A stretch of 64,000 bases of DNA from Devosia sp. A16 (GTDB taxonomy: Bacteria > Pseudomonadota > Alphaproteobacteria > Rhizobiales > Devosiaceae), in NCBI RefSeq assembly GCF_001402915.1, contig NZ_CP012945.1, positions 3,139,501 to 3,203,500 of the forward strand. The letters are read 5' to 3'. This document shows positions 45,568 to 53,137 of the stretch, piece by piece (positions within the stretch are counted from its first letter, which is position 1; each line of letters opens with the position of its first letter). The position numbers were made by a program, and so were the translations under genes. Under the pieces are notes generated by a model. It worked only from the letters and a program-made list of their open reading frames with translations, ran no database searches and was not told where the DNA came from.

Positions 45568-46605
45568 CTAAGCACTCTCCCGATCGACAATCTCGAACCC
45601 CAGGCTGGTGATCGTCGCGAGCTTCTGCTTGCCGCCGAGACGATCGAGCAGCTGCCGAACGGCGCGCCGGCCCATCTCGTAGCGGTTGACCTTCACCGTG
45701 GTGAGTGGCGGGTAGAGTTGCGCCGCAAGGTCCATGTCGCCATAGCCGGCAATGCCGATCCGGTCCGGGATAGCCCAGCCGCGGCGGTGGCATTCCTGCA
45801 CCGCGCCGATCGCCAGCGTGTCGGAAGAAAAGAAGATCGCGTCGATATCGGTGTGTCGCTCGGTCAGCGTTGCCAGCGCCTGCGCCCCGCCGGCGGCGGT
45901 GATCGGCACCTCCACCTCCATCGAGGCGTGGTTCTCGATGCCCAGTTCGCTGAGCGCCGCATGGTAACCGGTGCGGCGCTGCTGCAGCCGGTCATTGCCG
46001 TGGATCGGCGTCGACACGAACCCGATGCGCTTATAGCCCTTGGCGGCGAGATGCATGGTCATCGCGTAGGCGGTCTCGAAGTTCGACACACCCACCACCA
46101 TGTCGATCGGCTGCCGACCCTTGATCTCGGAGATTTCCACCACCGGCGCGCCACTCGATACCAATAGCTGCCGCGCCACTTCGCTCTGCACGAAGCTCTG
46201 GAGGATCATGCCCGCCGGCCGCCAGCCGAGCAGGGTGCGGATCGAGGCCTCCTCTGCTTCCATGGTGAACTCGCCCTGCACCAGCAGCATCGAGTAGCCG
46301 CCCTGCTGGCACTCGTCCGACATGCCCTGCACCTGTTCGGCGATGCCCGAATTGATCAGCGGCGGCACCACCGTGCCGATCATCCGGCCATTGCCTTTCA
46401 TGCTCGAAGCCAGCCGGTTGGGCACGAAGCCCGCCGCTTCGATGGCTTCCAGCACCTTGGCGCGGGTGGCGGGGGCGACCATGTCGGGGTTGGAGAGCAC
46501 GCGCGAAACGGTCATCGGCGCAACGCCGACCCGCTTGGCGATCTCGCGCACTCCCAACCGCTCCAGCGGCTTCTTTTCGTTGCCGCCGTCTTCCGATCTG
46601 GCCAT
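45568..46605 (-). CDS. LacI family transcriptional regulator (gluconate-repressor-like)
   Basis: 345 aa. Helix-turn-helix near residues 18-42, VREIAKRVGVAPMTVSRVLS, resembles the E. coli gluconate repressor, whose known site TGTTACCGGTAACA is close to the TGGTACCGGTACCA motif here. A sensor domain follows. Two such sites lie 56 and 90 bp upstream, so autorepression is likely. Divergent from the second ribose-type importer and convergent with the dehydratase/transketolase operon it probably controls. Confidence 0.87.
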   Translation of the reverse strand: MARSEDGGNEKKPLERLGVREIAKRVGVAPMTVSRVLSNPDMVAPATRAKVLEAIEAAGFVPNRLASSMKGNGRMIGTVVPPLINSGIAEQVQGMSDECQQGGYSMLLVQGEFTMEAEEASIRTLLGWRPAGMILQSFVQSEVARQLLVSSGAPVVEISEIKGRQPIDMVVGVSNFETAYAMTMHLAAKGYKRIGFVSTPIHGNDRLQQRRTGYHAALSELGIENHASMEVEVPITAAGGAQALATLTERHTDIDAIFFSSDTLAIGAVQECHRRGWAIPDRIGIAGYGDMDLAAQLYPPLTTVKVNRYEMGRRAVRQLLDRLGGKQKLATITSLGFEIVDRESA

Positions 46606-46660
46606 GCGTCGCTCTCCGAAACGCCGGAATCATAGCCCCGGCAACCGCTTCGCGCCAGCG

Positions 46661-46676
46661 TTGGTTCCGGTACCAA
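46661..46676. promoter_or_regulatory. LacI/gluconate-repressor-type operator 1, importer-regulator gap
   Basis: TTGGTTCCGGTACCAA, one mismatch from a perfect 16-bp palindrome, 56 bp upstream of the regulator start. Confidence 0.75.
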
Positions 46677-46694
46677 AGTCTTTGACGGTAGCTG

Positions 46695-46710
46695 ATGGTT
46701 CCGGTACCAT
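46695..46710. promoter_or_regulatory. LacI/gluconate-repressor-type operator 2, importer-regulator gap
   Basis: ATGGTTCCGGTACCAT, same core as operator 1, 34 bp away centre to centre. The pair would allow cooperative binding. Confidence 0.75.
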
Positions 46711-46771
46711 TGATGTTGTTACGGGGACTTGCTGGAAAGTGGTCTGACCACTGCACGAGAGGTCTTGACAC

Positions 46772-46788
46772 TTATAATAGTATAATAG
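46772..46788. promoter_or_regulatory. Shared AT-rich operator, site D
   Basis: TTATAATAGTATAA (46772-46785) is a near palindrome and contains a tandem TATAATAG-TATAATAG. It lies about 75 bp upstream of the permease start. It differs by one base from site C. Confidence 0.65.
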
Positions 46789-46858
46789 CTGATGGAGGGG
46801 CGACGAAGCGCTGACCGGAAACTCCGCAACAGCGCCGCCGCATCAGGGAGGACCAGTT

Positions 46859-47929
46859 ATGAACAGCGCGGCGCCAGCCACGACCGACGACCCGAACACG
46901 CCCTCGCTGCGCAGCCGGGCGATCGGCTTTATCGCCATCGGCGAGGTCGGGGTTATCGCGGCGCTGCTGCTGCTGGTCGCCTTCTTCTATTTCCTGCAAC
47001 CGGCCTTCCTGTCCGAGCGAAACATCCGCGCCATCCTCAATGTGGTCTCGTTCGTCGGCATCATCGCCATCGGCCAGACCATCCTGCTGGTCGCCGGCGA
47101 GTTCGACCTGTCGGTCGGCTCGGTCGCCGGCGTTTCGGCGGTGATCGCCGCGCAACTGATGACGGCGCTCGCATGGCCGGTCCCGCTTGCCATTCTCGGC
47201 GGCATGGGCGTCGGCGCCTTGATCGGGCTGATCAACGGCATCATCGTCGTCAAGTTCAGGATACCGGCCTTCATCCAGACCCTGGGCATGCTGTTCATCG
47301 GGCAGGGGCTGATCCAACTCGTCACCGGGGGCTACCCGGTCTATCCGCTGCCCAAGGAAGTCTCCGATTTCGGCATGAGCACCTTCGCCTTCGGGCTGGG
47401 CTGGAGCTTTGCCTTCTTCATCGTCGCCGCCATCGTCGCCGATTTCGTGCTGCGCCGCACCGTGCTCGGCCGCAACCTCTATGCCACCGGCGGCAACCCC
47501 GAAGTGGCGCGCCTCGTCGGCATCAACACCACCATCTACAAGATCGGCGCCTTCATCACTGTCGGCGCGCTGTCGGCCGTCGCCGGCATGTTCGTGATGG
47601 CGGACCTGCAGTCAGGCACCACTTCGATCGGCTCGGGCTGGGAGCTCATCGTCATCGCCGGTGTGGTGGTGGGCGGCGTCAGCCTGTTCGGTGGCGCCGG
47701 CACCATTGCCGGCGGTGTCGTCGGTATCCTGATGCTCAAGGTGGTGCAGTCGGGCCTCGTGGTCATCGGGGTGAACTCCAACTGGCAGCAGATCGCGGTG
47801 GGCGTGATCATGGTGCTCGCGGTCGGTCTCGACATCCTGCGCCGCCGCTATTTCACCGTCGGCGCCGGCGCCAAGACCGCTGCGGCCAGGAAGGCCGGCA
47901 CCCAGGCCAGCAAGACATCCGGCGCCTGA
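46859..47929 (+). CDS. Ribose-type ABC transporter permease
   Basis: 356 aa, about 8-10 membrane segments. LVAGEFDLSVGSVAGVSAV and GGVSLFGGAGTIAGG are family motifs. ATG at 46859 with CAGGGAGGACC upstream. First gene of a permease, binding protein, ATPase order, which is unusual but complete. Only one permease gene, so the channel is probably a homodimer. Confidence 0.88.
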   Translation: MNSAAPATTDDPNTPSLRSRAIGFIAIGEVGVIAALLLLVAFFYFLQPAFLSERNIRAILNVVSFVGIIAIGQTILLVAGEFDLSVGSVAGVSAVIAAQLMTALAWPVPLAILGGMGVGALIGLINGIIVVKFRIPAFIQTLGMLFIGQGLIQLVTGGYPVYPLPKEVSDFGMSTFAFGLGWSFAFFIVAAIVADFVLRRTVLGRNLYATGGNPEVARLVGINTTIYKIGAFITVGALSAVAGMFVMADLQSGTTSIGSGWELIVIAGVVVGGVSLFGGAGTIAGGVVGILMLKVVQSGLVVIGVNSNWQQIAVGVIMVLAVGLDILRRRYFTVGAGAKTAAARKAGTQASKTSGA

Positions 47930-47992
47930 GCGGGCGCCGCACAACCGTTCAATGCCACGCGAAAACCCGCGGGCCAATGGAGGAGAGGAACC

Positions 47993-48964
47993 ATGAACAT
48001 CTCGAAGCGCAGATTGGTGAAAGGCCTGCTCGGCGTCACGGCGCTGCTCGCCGGTCTCGGCACTGCCGGGGCCAGCTCTGCCCAGGAGGTCAAGCTGCTC
48101 TGGGTGCAGGCGATGAAGGATCACCCGGTGCACCGGCTGATGCAGGCGGGCTTCCTCGATAAGTGCAAGGAGCTCGGCTACACCTGCGAAGTGGTGGGCG
48201 ACCCCTCCGCCACCAACTGGGACATCCCGGCCACCCTGCCGCTCGCCGAAGCCGCCCTGTCGCGCACCAAGTTCGATGCGGTCGGCGTCTATGGTCCCGA
48301 TCCCGCAATCTACTCCTACATCACCAAGCTCGCCAAGGAAGGCCTGCCGGTCGTCACCTGGCACGTCCTGCCGCCCGAGGGTTCGGTCGAGGGACTGAAG
48401 GCCGCTGCCGCGCAGGATATCGCGGCTGCCGGCACCAATGCGGCCATCGCCATCGGCGATAAGCTCGGCGGCAAGGGGACCGTCGCCCTGACCCAGGGCG
48501 CCTCCAACGACACCGAAAACGCCATGTCGGACGCCTTCCGCAAGACCATTGCGGAAAAGTACCCCGATATCAAAGTGCTCGAGACGCAGATGGAAGGATT
48601 CGAGCCTTCTGCCGCCGAGGGCAAGGCCATCGCTATCCTCCAGGGCAACCCGGATGTCACTGCTGCTTTCGGCACCACCGGCAACTCGATCCAGACCTGG
48701 TCCGGCGCTGCCCGCAAAGCCGGCCGCGACGTGGTGATCATCGGCATGGATTACATCCGCCAGAACCTCGACCTGGTGAAGTCCGGCGCCGCCTACGGTA
48801 TCGTCGCGCAGCCGCTCTATGAAGAAAGCGCCAAGGTCGCTGAACTGCTCGGCGCCTTGGCCAAGGGCGAGACGGTCCAATACATGAACGTGCTGCCTTC
48901 GAAGGTGATCACCGCGGCCGACCTCGACCCCTATTACGCGATGCTCGAAAGCGCCGGCCAGTAA
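47993..48964 (+). CDS. Ribose-type ABC transporter substrate-binding protein
   Basis: 323 aa. Signal peptide of about 31 residues (Lys/Arg-rich start, LLGVTALLAGLGTAG core). WVQAMKDHPVHRLMQAGF and VALTQGASNDTENAMSDAF match the type I sugar-binding fold. ATG at 47993 with GGAGGAGAGG upstream. Confidence 0.87.
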   Translation: MNISKRRLVKGLLGVTALLAGLGTAGASSAQEVKLLWVQAMKDHPVHRLMQAGFLDKCKELGYTCEVVGDPSATNWDIPATLPLAEAALSRTKFDAVGVYGPDPAIYSYITKLAKEGLPVVTWHVLPPEGSVEGLKAAAAQDIAAAGTNAAIAIGDKLGGKGTVALTQGASNDTENAMSDAFRKTIAEKYPDIKVLETQMEGFEPSAAEGKAIAILQGNPDVTAAFGTTGNSIQTWSGAARKAGRDVVIIGMDYIRQNLDLVKSGAAYGIVAQPLYEESAKVAELLGALAKGETVQYMNVLPSKVITAADLDPYYAMLESAGQ

Positions 48965-48977
48965 GCCGGCCCTCCCG

Positions 48978-49011
48978 CCGCGCCGGTCCCCCTGACCCGG
49001 GACCGGCGCGG
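48978..49011 (+). terminator. Stem-loop after binding-protein gene
   Basis: A perfect 13-bp stem (CCGCGCCGGTCCC and its complement) with an 8-base loop, followed by TTTCC, begins 14 bases after the binding-protein stop. It sits before the ATPase gene, as in the other importer operons here. Confidence 0.65.
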
Positions 49012-49043
49012 TTTCCTCCCGGACAGATCAACCAAGGCAGCCC

Positions 49044-50579
49044 ATGGACCCGATCTTTTCCGCTCGCGGCATCGTCAAGGCCTTCGCCGGCGTACAGGCG
49101 TTGCGCGGCGTCGATTTCAACGTCTTGCCGGGCGAAATCCACGCGCTGCTCGGCCAGAACGGCGCCGGCAAGTCGACGCTGGTGAAGATCCTCAACGGCG
49201 TCCACCCGGCCGGCTCCTTCAGCGGTGAGATCACGCTTGCCGGAGCCAGCGTCAGTTTCGCCTCGCCGGCTGCGGCGCGCGCTGCCGGCGTCGGCTATGT
49301 GCCGCAGGAGATCGAGGTGCTGGAGCAGCTCTCGGTCGCCGAGAACGTCTTTGCCGGCCATACCGGGCTGGGCGAAGGTGTGCTGATCTACCGGCACAAG
49401 CTCGAGGATCGTACCCGCGCCATCCTCGATGATCTCGGCCTTACGATCGATCCCAAGGCCATCGTCGCCTCGCTCACTTCGGCGCAGCGCCACCTGGTGA
49501 TGATCGCCCGCGCCCTGGCGCTCAAGCCGCGGGTGCTGATGCTCGACGAGCCGACCGCCTCGCTCTCGGGCGCCGAGGTCGAAGCGCTGCTCGAGGTGCT
49601 GCGCCGTTTGAAGCGGCAGGGCGTCACGATGATCTACATCACTCACCGGCTGCCAGAGGTGCTGGAGGTCTGCGACCGCGCCACCGTGCTGCGCGATGGG
49701 CGCGTCGCTGCCGAGCTTGGCCGTGCAGAATTCGAGGAAGAGCGCTTCATCTTTGCCATGTCGGGTCAGCGGCTGCAGAAGCTGTTCCCCGCGCACGAGG
49801 CGCCGGTCGGCGCCCGCCCGATGCTGGAGGTCGAGCACCTCAATGTCGCCGGCAAACCGGGCGCCATCTACGGCGCGCGCGACGTCGGCTTTTCGGTGGC
49901 AGCGGGTGAGATCGTCGGTCTCGCCGGGCTGCTCGGTTCGGGCCGCAGCGAGATCCTGCACGGCATTTTCGGCCGGGTTCCCGCCGAGGGGACGGTGACG
50001 GTCGATGGCCGGCCGGTGGCTATCCGCTCGCCCCGCGATGCGCGCGACGCCGGCATTGCGCTCCTCACTGAGGATCGGAAGCGCGACGGCTTGCTGTTCA
50101 ACCTGCCGGTCGGTGCCAACATCACCATTGGCAATCTCGATCCGCTCTCGGCCCGCGGCATGGTCCGCGGCGATCGTGAGCGCAGCGCCATCCTCCAGGC
50201 GATGCGCCAGCTCAACGTCAAGGCGTCCTCGCCGCAGGCGTCGGTGGCGCACCTCTCCGGCGGCAACCAGCAGAAGCTGCTGTTCGCCCGGGTGCTGATG
50301 CGCGCCCCCAAGGTGCTGCTGCTCGACGAGCCGACCAAGGGCGTCGATGCAGCGACCCGGCAGGAGATCTACCGTCTCGTCGTCGAGCTGGCCGACAAGG
50401 GCGTGGCGCTGATCGTCGTCTCGTCCGAACTCGAAGAAGTGCTCGGCCTCTGCGACCGCTGCCTCACCATCGCCGATGGCCGCGTCGTCGACGCGTTCAA
50501 GCGCGGTGAAGGCGGTGAAGATCGCGTGCTGCGTGCCGTCGCCGCAGCGCAGGCGGAGACGGTTCGGGCGGCGTCCTAG
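49044..50579 (+). CDS. Sugar ABC transporter ATPase (RbsA/XylG type)
   Basis: 511 aa, two ATPase halves. The first has Walker A GQNGAGKST and LMLDEPTASLSGAE; the second has the degenerate GLLGSGRSE and LSGGNQQKLLFARVLM. Energises the importer encoded just upstream. Confidence 0.9.
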   Translation: MDPIFSARGIVKAFAGVQALRGVDFNVLPGEIHALLGQNGAGKSTLVKILNGVHPAGSFSGEITLAGASVSFASPAAARAAGVGYVPQEIEVLEQLSVAENVFAGHTGLGEGVLIYRHKLEDRTRAILDDLGLTIDPKAIVASLTSAQRHLVMIARALALKPRVLMLDEPTASLSGAEVEALLEVLRRLKRQGVTMIYITHRLPEVLEVCDRATVLRDGRVAAELGRAEFEEERFIFAMSGQRLQKLFPAHEAPVGARPMLEVEHLNVAGKPGAIYGARDVGFSVAAGEIVGLAGLLGSGRSEILHGIFGRVPAEGTVTVDGRPVAIRSPRDARDAGIALLTEDRKRDGLLFNLPVGANITIGNLDPLSARGMVRGDRERSAILQAMRQLNVKASSPQASVAHLSGGNQQKLLFARVLMRAPKVLLLDEPTKGVDAATRQEIYRLVVELADKGVALIVVSSELEEVLGLCDRCLTIADGRVVDAFKRGEGGEDRVLRAVAAAQAETVRAAS

Positions 50580-50582
50580 GCC

Positions 50583-50726
50583 AAAAAAGGCCCCCTCCCC
50601 CGGCGCTTCGCGCCGACCTCTCCCCCAAGGGAGAGGTGGGCTGTGGCACGATCTCGCCCCACCGATACCTCTCCCTGGGGGGAGAGGTCGGATTGCGCAG
50701 CAATCCGGGTGAGAGGGCCTTTTTCT
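50583..50726. repeat. Dispersed palindromic repeat, type 2, with A and T flanks
   Basis: Opens AAAAAAGGCCCCCTC and closes GAGAGGGCCTTTTTC, with two inner CTCTCCCNNNGGGAGAGGT hairpins. A-rich and T-rich flanks make it a good bidirectional intrinsic terminator between the converging importer and epimerase units. Confidence 0.7.
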
Positions 50727-50727
50727 T

Positions 50728-51621
50728 CTAGATTCGGAACGGCGTGAAGGTCAGCGTCCCCTCAGCACTCTCGCCAGGCTCCAGCACGATCACCCCATCC
50801 TCAGGATCACCGAACCCGTCCGGCCGATTGAACGCCCCGGAGGCATTGGTCTGCGGCTCGACGCAGAACACGTTGAGCGCCGGATCGGCGTAGAACATCA
50901 CGTGCCTGTAGGGCGCATCGCCTCTCATGGTGATCCCCGCCCCGCGGCCTGGAAAGCGCAGCGTCGCTTTGCCGTCCCAGCCGCCATAGTCGCTGCAGCG
51001 CCAGTGGATCGGCAGTGGCGCGGCCATATTGAAGGACACTTCCGGCGGCAGTGACACCCGTTGCCCAATCATTCCTTCCGGCTCGTTGAGGTGAAAGCTC
51101 GTCGCGCCGAACTCAACCGTCGTATCGGCGTCCCGCTCGAACCAGGGGTGGTGCCCGAAACCAAAAGGCATGCGGCGCGCCCCGGTATTCGTGACCCGCG
51201 TTGCCAGCTCCAGTGCGCTCTCGGTGAGCGTGAACCGCTGCTCGGCGCGATACGAGTAGGACGAGGGATCCGCCACCTCCAGCGTCAGCACGGCCTGTCC
51301 GGGGGCCAGTTGCTCGGCCGCCCACGGCCGATGCCAGGCAGTGCCATGTACATGGTAGATCTCCGGCGGATTGTTCGCGGTGAAACCGTAGCGCTGCCCC
51401 TCGAAGGTGAAGGCGTTGCCGCCGATCCGGTTGGCGAACGGGATCATCGGAAACGAGGCGACGCCGAGCACATTGCCGGCCTGCCGGTTGGCGTCCGAGA
51501 GCGGCCGCATCACGTCGATGCCGTCGATCCGAAAGCTGGCAATGCTGCCGCCGATACGAGGCGCGAGGTCGACCGCCAACGGCCCGGAGCGGAGCTCGAG
51601 ATGCTCAGAAATTGCGGCCAT
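50728..51621 (-). CDS. Aldose 1-epimerase
   Basis: 297 aa. FPMIPFANRIGG, the catalytic-region HVHGTAWHRPW, GFGHHPWFERD and late Glu in VIVLEPGE match mutarotases. ATG at 51621 overlaps the last 17 bases of the SDR-like gene upstream, so translation is coupled. It speeds anomer exchange of the sugar handled by the two SDR-family proteins of the operon. Confidence 0.82.
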   Translation of the reverse strand: MAAISEHLELRSGPLAVDLAPRIGGSIASFRIDGIDVMRPLSDANRQAGNVLGVASFPMIPFANRIGGNAFTFEGQRYGFTANNPPEIYHVHGTAWHRPWAAEQLAPGQAVLTLEVADPSSYSYRAEQRFTLTESALELATRVTNTGARRMPFGFGHHPWFERDADTTVEFGATSFHLNEPEGMIGQRVSLPPEVSFNMAAPLPIHWRCSDYGGWDGKATLRFPGRGAGITMRGDAPYRHVMFYADPALNVFCVEPQTNASGAFNRPDGFGDPEDGVIVLEPGESAEGTLTFTPFRI

Positions 51622-52177
51622 AGCCGGCACTCCATCCCCCGTCGACCGACAGCAGCTGACCGGTGGTGTAGCTATTGAGCGGATCGCAGAAGAACAGCGC
51701 CGTGTCGGCAACCTCCGACACCGTGCCCGGCCGCTTCACTGAAGCATGCCCGAGCATCGCCGGGTCGCCCGCCAGCAGCGGCTCCCCCACCGCGCCAACC
51801 CCAAGCGCGTTCACCAGCACCTTTGGCCCCAACTGCATCGCCATGGTGCGCACCGTCGCCAGCACCCCGGCCATCGCCACGGAGAATTCCGCGTGCCGCC
51901 GCATCGGCATCCCTGCCACGGCCGAAACGAGGAACAGCACCCGTCCGCTGCCCCGTGCAAACATCGCGTCGCCGGTCGAGCGCGCAGCGAACAGTTGCGC
52001 CCCCGGGTCGAACCCGGCAACCGGCAACAGCGGCAGCGACACGATGAGGATATCAGGCACCGGCGCGACCGCGCCGACCGTTGCCCCGTTGGTGCGCAGC
52101 GCGTCGAGCACCGCCGTCGCTATTGCGTTCTGCTCACCGCGCAACTCGACGAAACTGTTCTGAAGCTCGATCCGCAT
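51605..52177 (-). CDS. Degenerate SDR-like protein
   Basis: 190 aa, about 70 residues shorter than normal SDRs. The C-terminal part is recognisable (GPKVLVNALGVGAVG, SEVADTALFF, TTGQLLSVDGGWSAGY), but the N-terminal TGxxxGIG nucleotide-binding motif is absent and the catalytic YxxxK position reads FSVAM. So it probably has no dehydrogenase activity and may be a subunit or ligand-binding partner of the SDR encoded just upstream. ATG at 52177 with GAGGCGAC upstream. Confidence 0.7.
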   Translation of the reverse strand: MRIELQNSFVELRGEQNAIATAVLDALRTNGATVGAVAPVPDILIVSLPLLPVAGFDPGAQLFAARSTGDAMFARGSGRVLFLVSAVAGMPMRRHAEFSVAMAGVLATVRTMAMQLGPKVLVNALGVGAVGEPLLAGDPAMLGHASVKRPGTVSEVADTALFFCDPLNSYTTGQLLSVDGGWSAGYGRNF

Positions 52178-52185
52178 CTGTCGCC

Positions 52186-52965
52186 TCACATCATGTAGCC
52201 GGCGGTCCAGCCGCCATCGACAGCCAGCACCTGGCCGTTGATGTAGCCGGCGCCGGGAGAGCTCAGAAACAGCACCGCCTCGGCTATTTCCTCGGGCGTG
52301 CCGGGGCGGCCGAGCGGCAAATGCTGCATGAACTCGGCGGTACGGCCGGCGAACGTGCCGTCGGCGCCGTAGAACAGCGAGCGCGTCCCTTCGGTCATGA
52401 TCGAACCGGGTGCGATGGCGTTGGTGAGGATGCCCTGTGGCCCCAGTTCCAGCGCCATCGAGCGGGTCATGTGGATGATGCCGGCCTTGGCGGCGACGAA
52501 CGGGCTCTGCAGCCGCATCGCTGCCAGGCCCACCACCGAGGCAATGTTGATGATCCGACCGCCTTCCCCCTGCGTCACCATCGGCTGCAGGGCCGCATGG
52601 CTCATCAGGTAGAGCCCGTCGAGGTCGATGCGAGTGATCCGCTCCCATTCCTCGAGTGGGAAGCTGTCAATGTTCACCCGATGGACGAAGCTGTTGACCC
52701 CGGCATTATTGACCAGGATGTCGATCCGGCCGTAGCGGGCGATCGTCTCGGCGACGCCCGCCTCGGCGGAGTCGCGGCTCGAGATGTCGATCATCGCCGC
52801 CATGGCGCCGGGCAGGGTGGCCGCATAGGCTTCGGCGCCGTCGCGGTTGATGTCGGCGACGACGACCCTGGCGCCATTGTCGCTCAGCCGTCGTGCAATG
52901 GCGCGGCCGATCGCTCCCGCCGCGCCGGTGACCAGGGCCACCCGCCCGCTCAACTCAACCTGCAT
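52186..52965 (-). CDS. SDR family oxidoreductase with Phe in place of the catalytic Tyr
   Basis: 259 aa. The nucleotide-binding TGAAGAIGRA, NNAGVN and GPQGILTNAIAPG are intact. The YxxxK site reads FVAAK (SPFVAAKAG), so the usual proton-donor Tyr is missing. ATG at 52965 chosen: GGAGGAG is eight bases upstream, while the GTG at 52971 is too close to it. First gene of a three-gene operon with the degenerate SDR and epimerase; operator site E lies 28 bp upstream. Confidence 0.8.
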   Translation of the reverse strand: MQVELSGRVALVTGAAGAIGRAIARRLSDNGARVVVADINRDGAEAYAATLPGAMAAMIDISSRDSAEAGVAETIARYGRIDILVNNAGVNSFVHRVNIDSFPLEEWERITRIDLDGLYLMSHAALQPMVTQGEGGRIINIASVVGLAAMRLQSPFVAAKAGIIHMTRSMALELGPQGILTNAIAPGSIMTEGTRSLFYGADGTFAGRTAEFMQHLPLGRPGTPEEIAEAVLFLSSPGAGYINGQVLAVDGGWTAGYMM

Positions 52966-52992
52966 TGGCACGACTCCTCCAGCCCCGCGCCA

Positions 52993-53005
52993 ATGCTATT
53001 ATAAT
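52993..53005. promoter_or_regulatory. Shared AT-rich operator, site E
   Basis: ATGCTATTATAAT, identical over 13 bases to site A at 34055, directly upstream of the SDR/epimerase operon. Confidence 0.7.
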
Positions 53006-53089
53006 ATCTCGCCCGAAGCGGCAATTGCGCTTTGGGATGAGGGGGGGGTGGTGTCACAGCTCGCCGTTTCGCATCGACCTTTCAGTCGT

Positions 53090-53119
53090 CGCTTCCCCTC
53101 CCCTCAAGGGGAGGGGAGC
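53090..53119 (-). terminator. Hairpin downstream of the heme operon
   Basis: CCCCTCCCCT (53095-53104) and AGGGGAGGGG (53107-53116) pair almost without a loop. It lies about 20 bases after the HemS-like stop and could end the receptor operon transcript. Confidence 0.5.
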
Positions 53120-53137
53120 GCCTGCATCTGCGAAAAA

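Noticed and set aside
46765-46788. TTGACA followed by TATAAT as a strong sigma-70 promoter.
   Set aside because: The spacing is 2 or 10 bases, not about 17, so the pair cannot be a normal promoter; the TATAATAG part is better explained as the shared operator.
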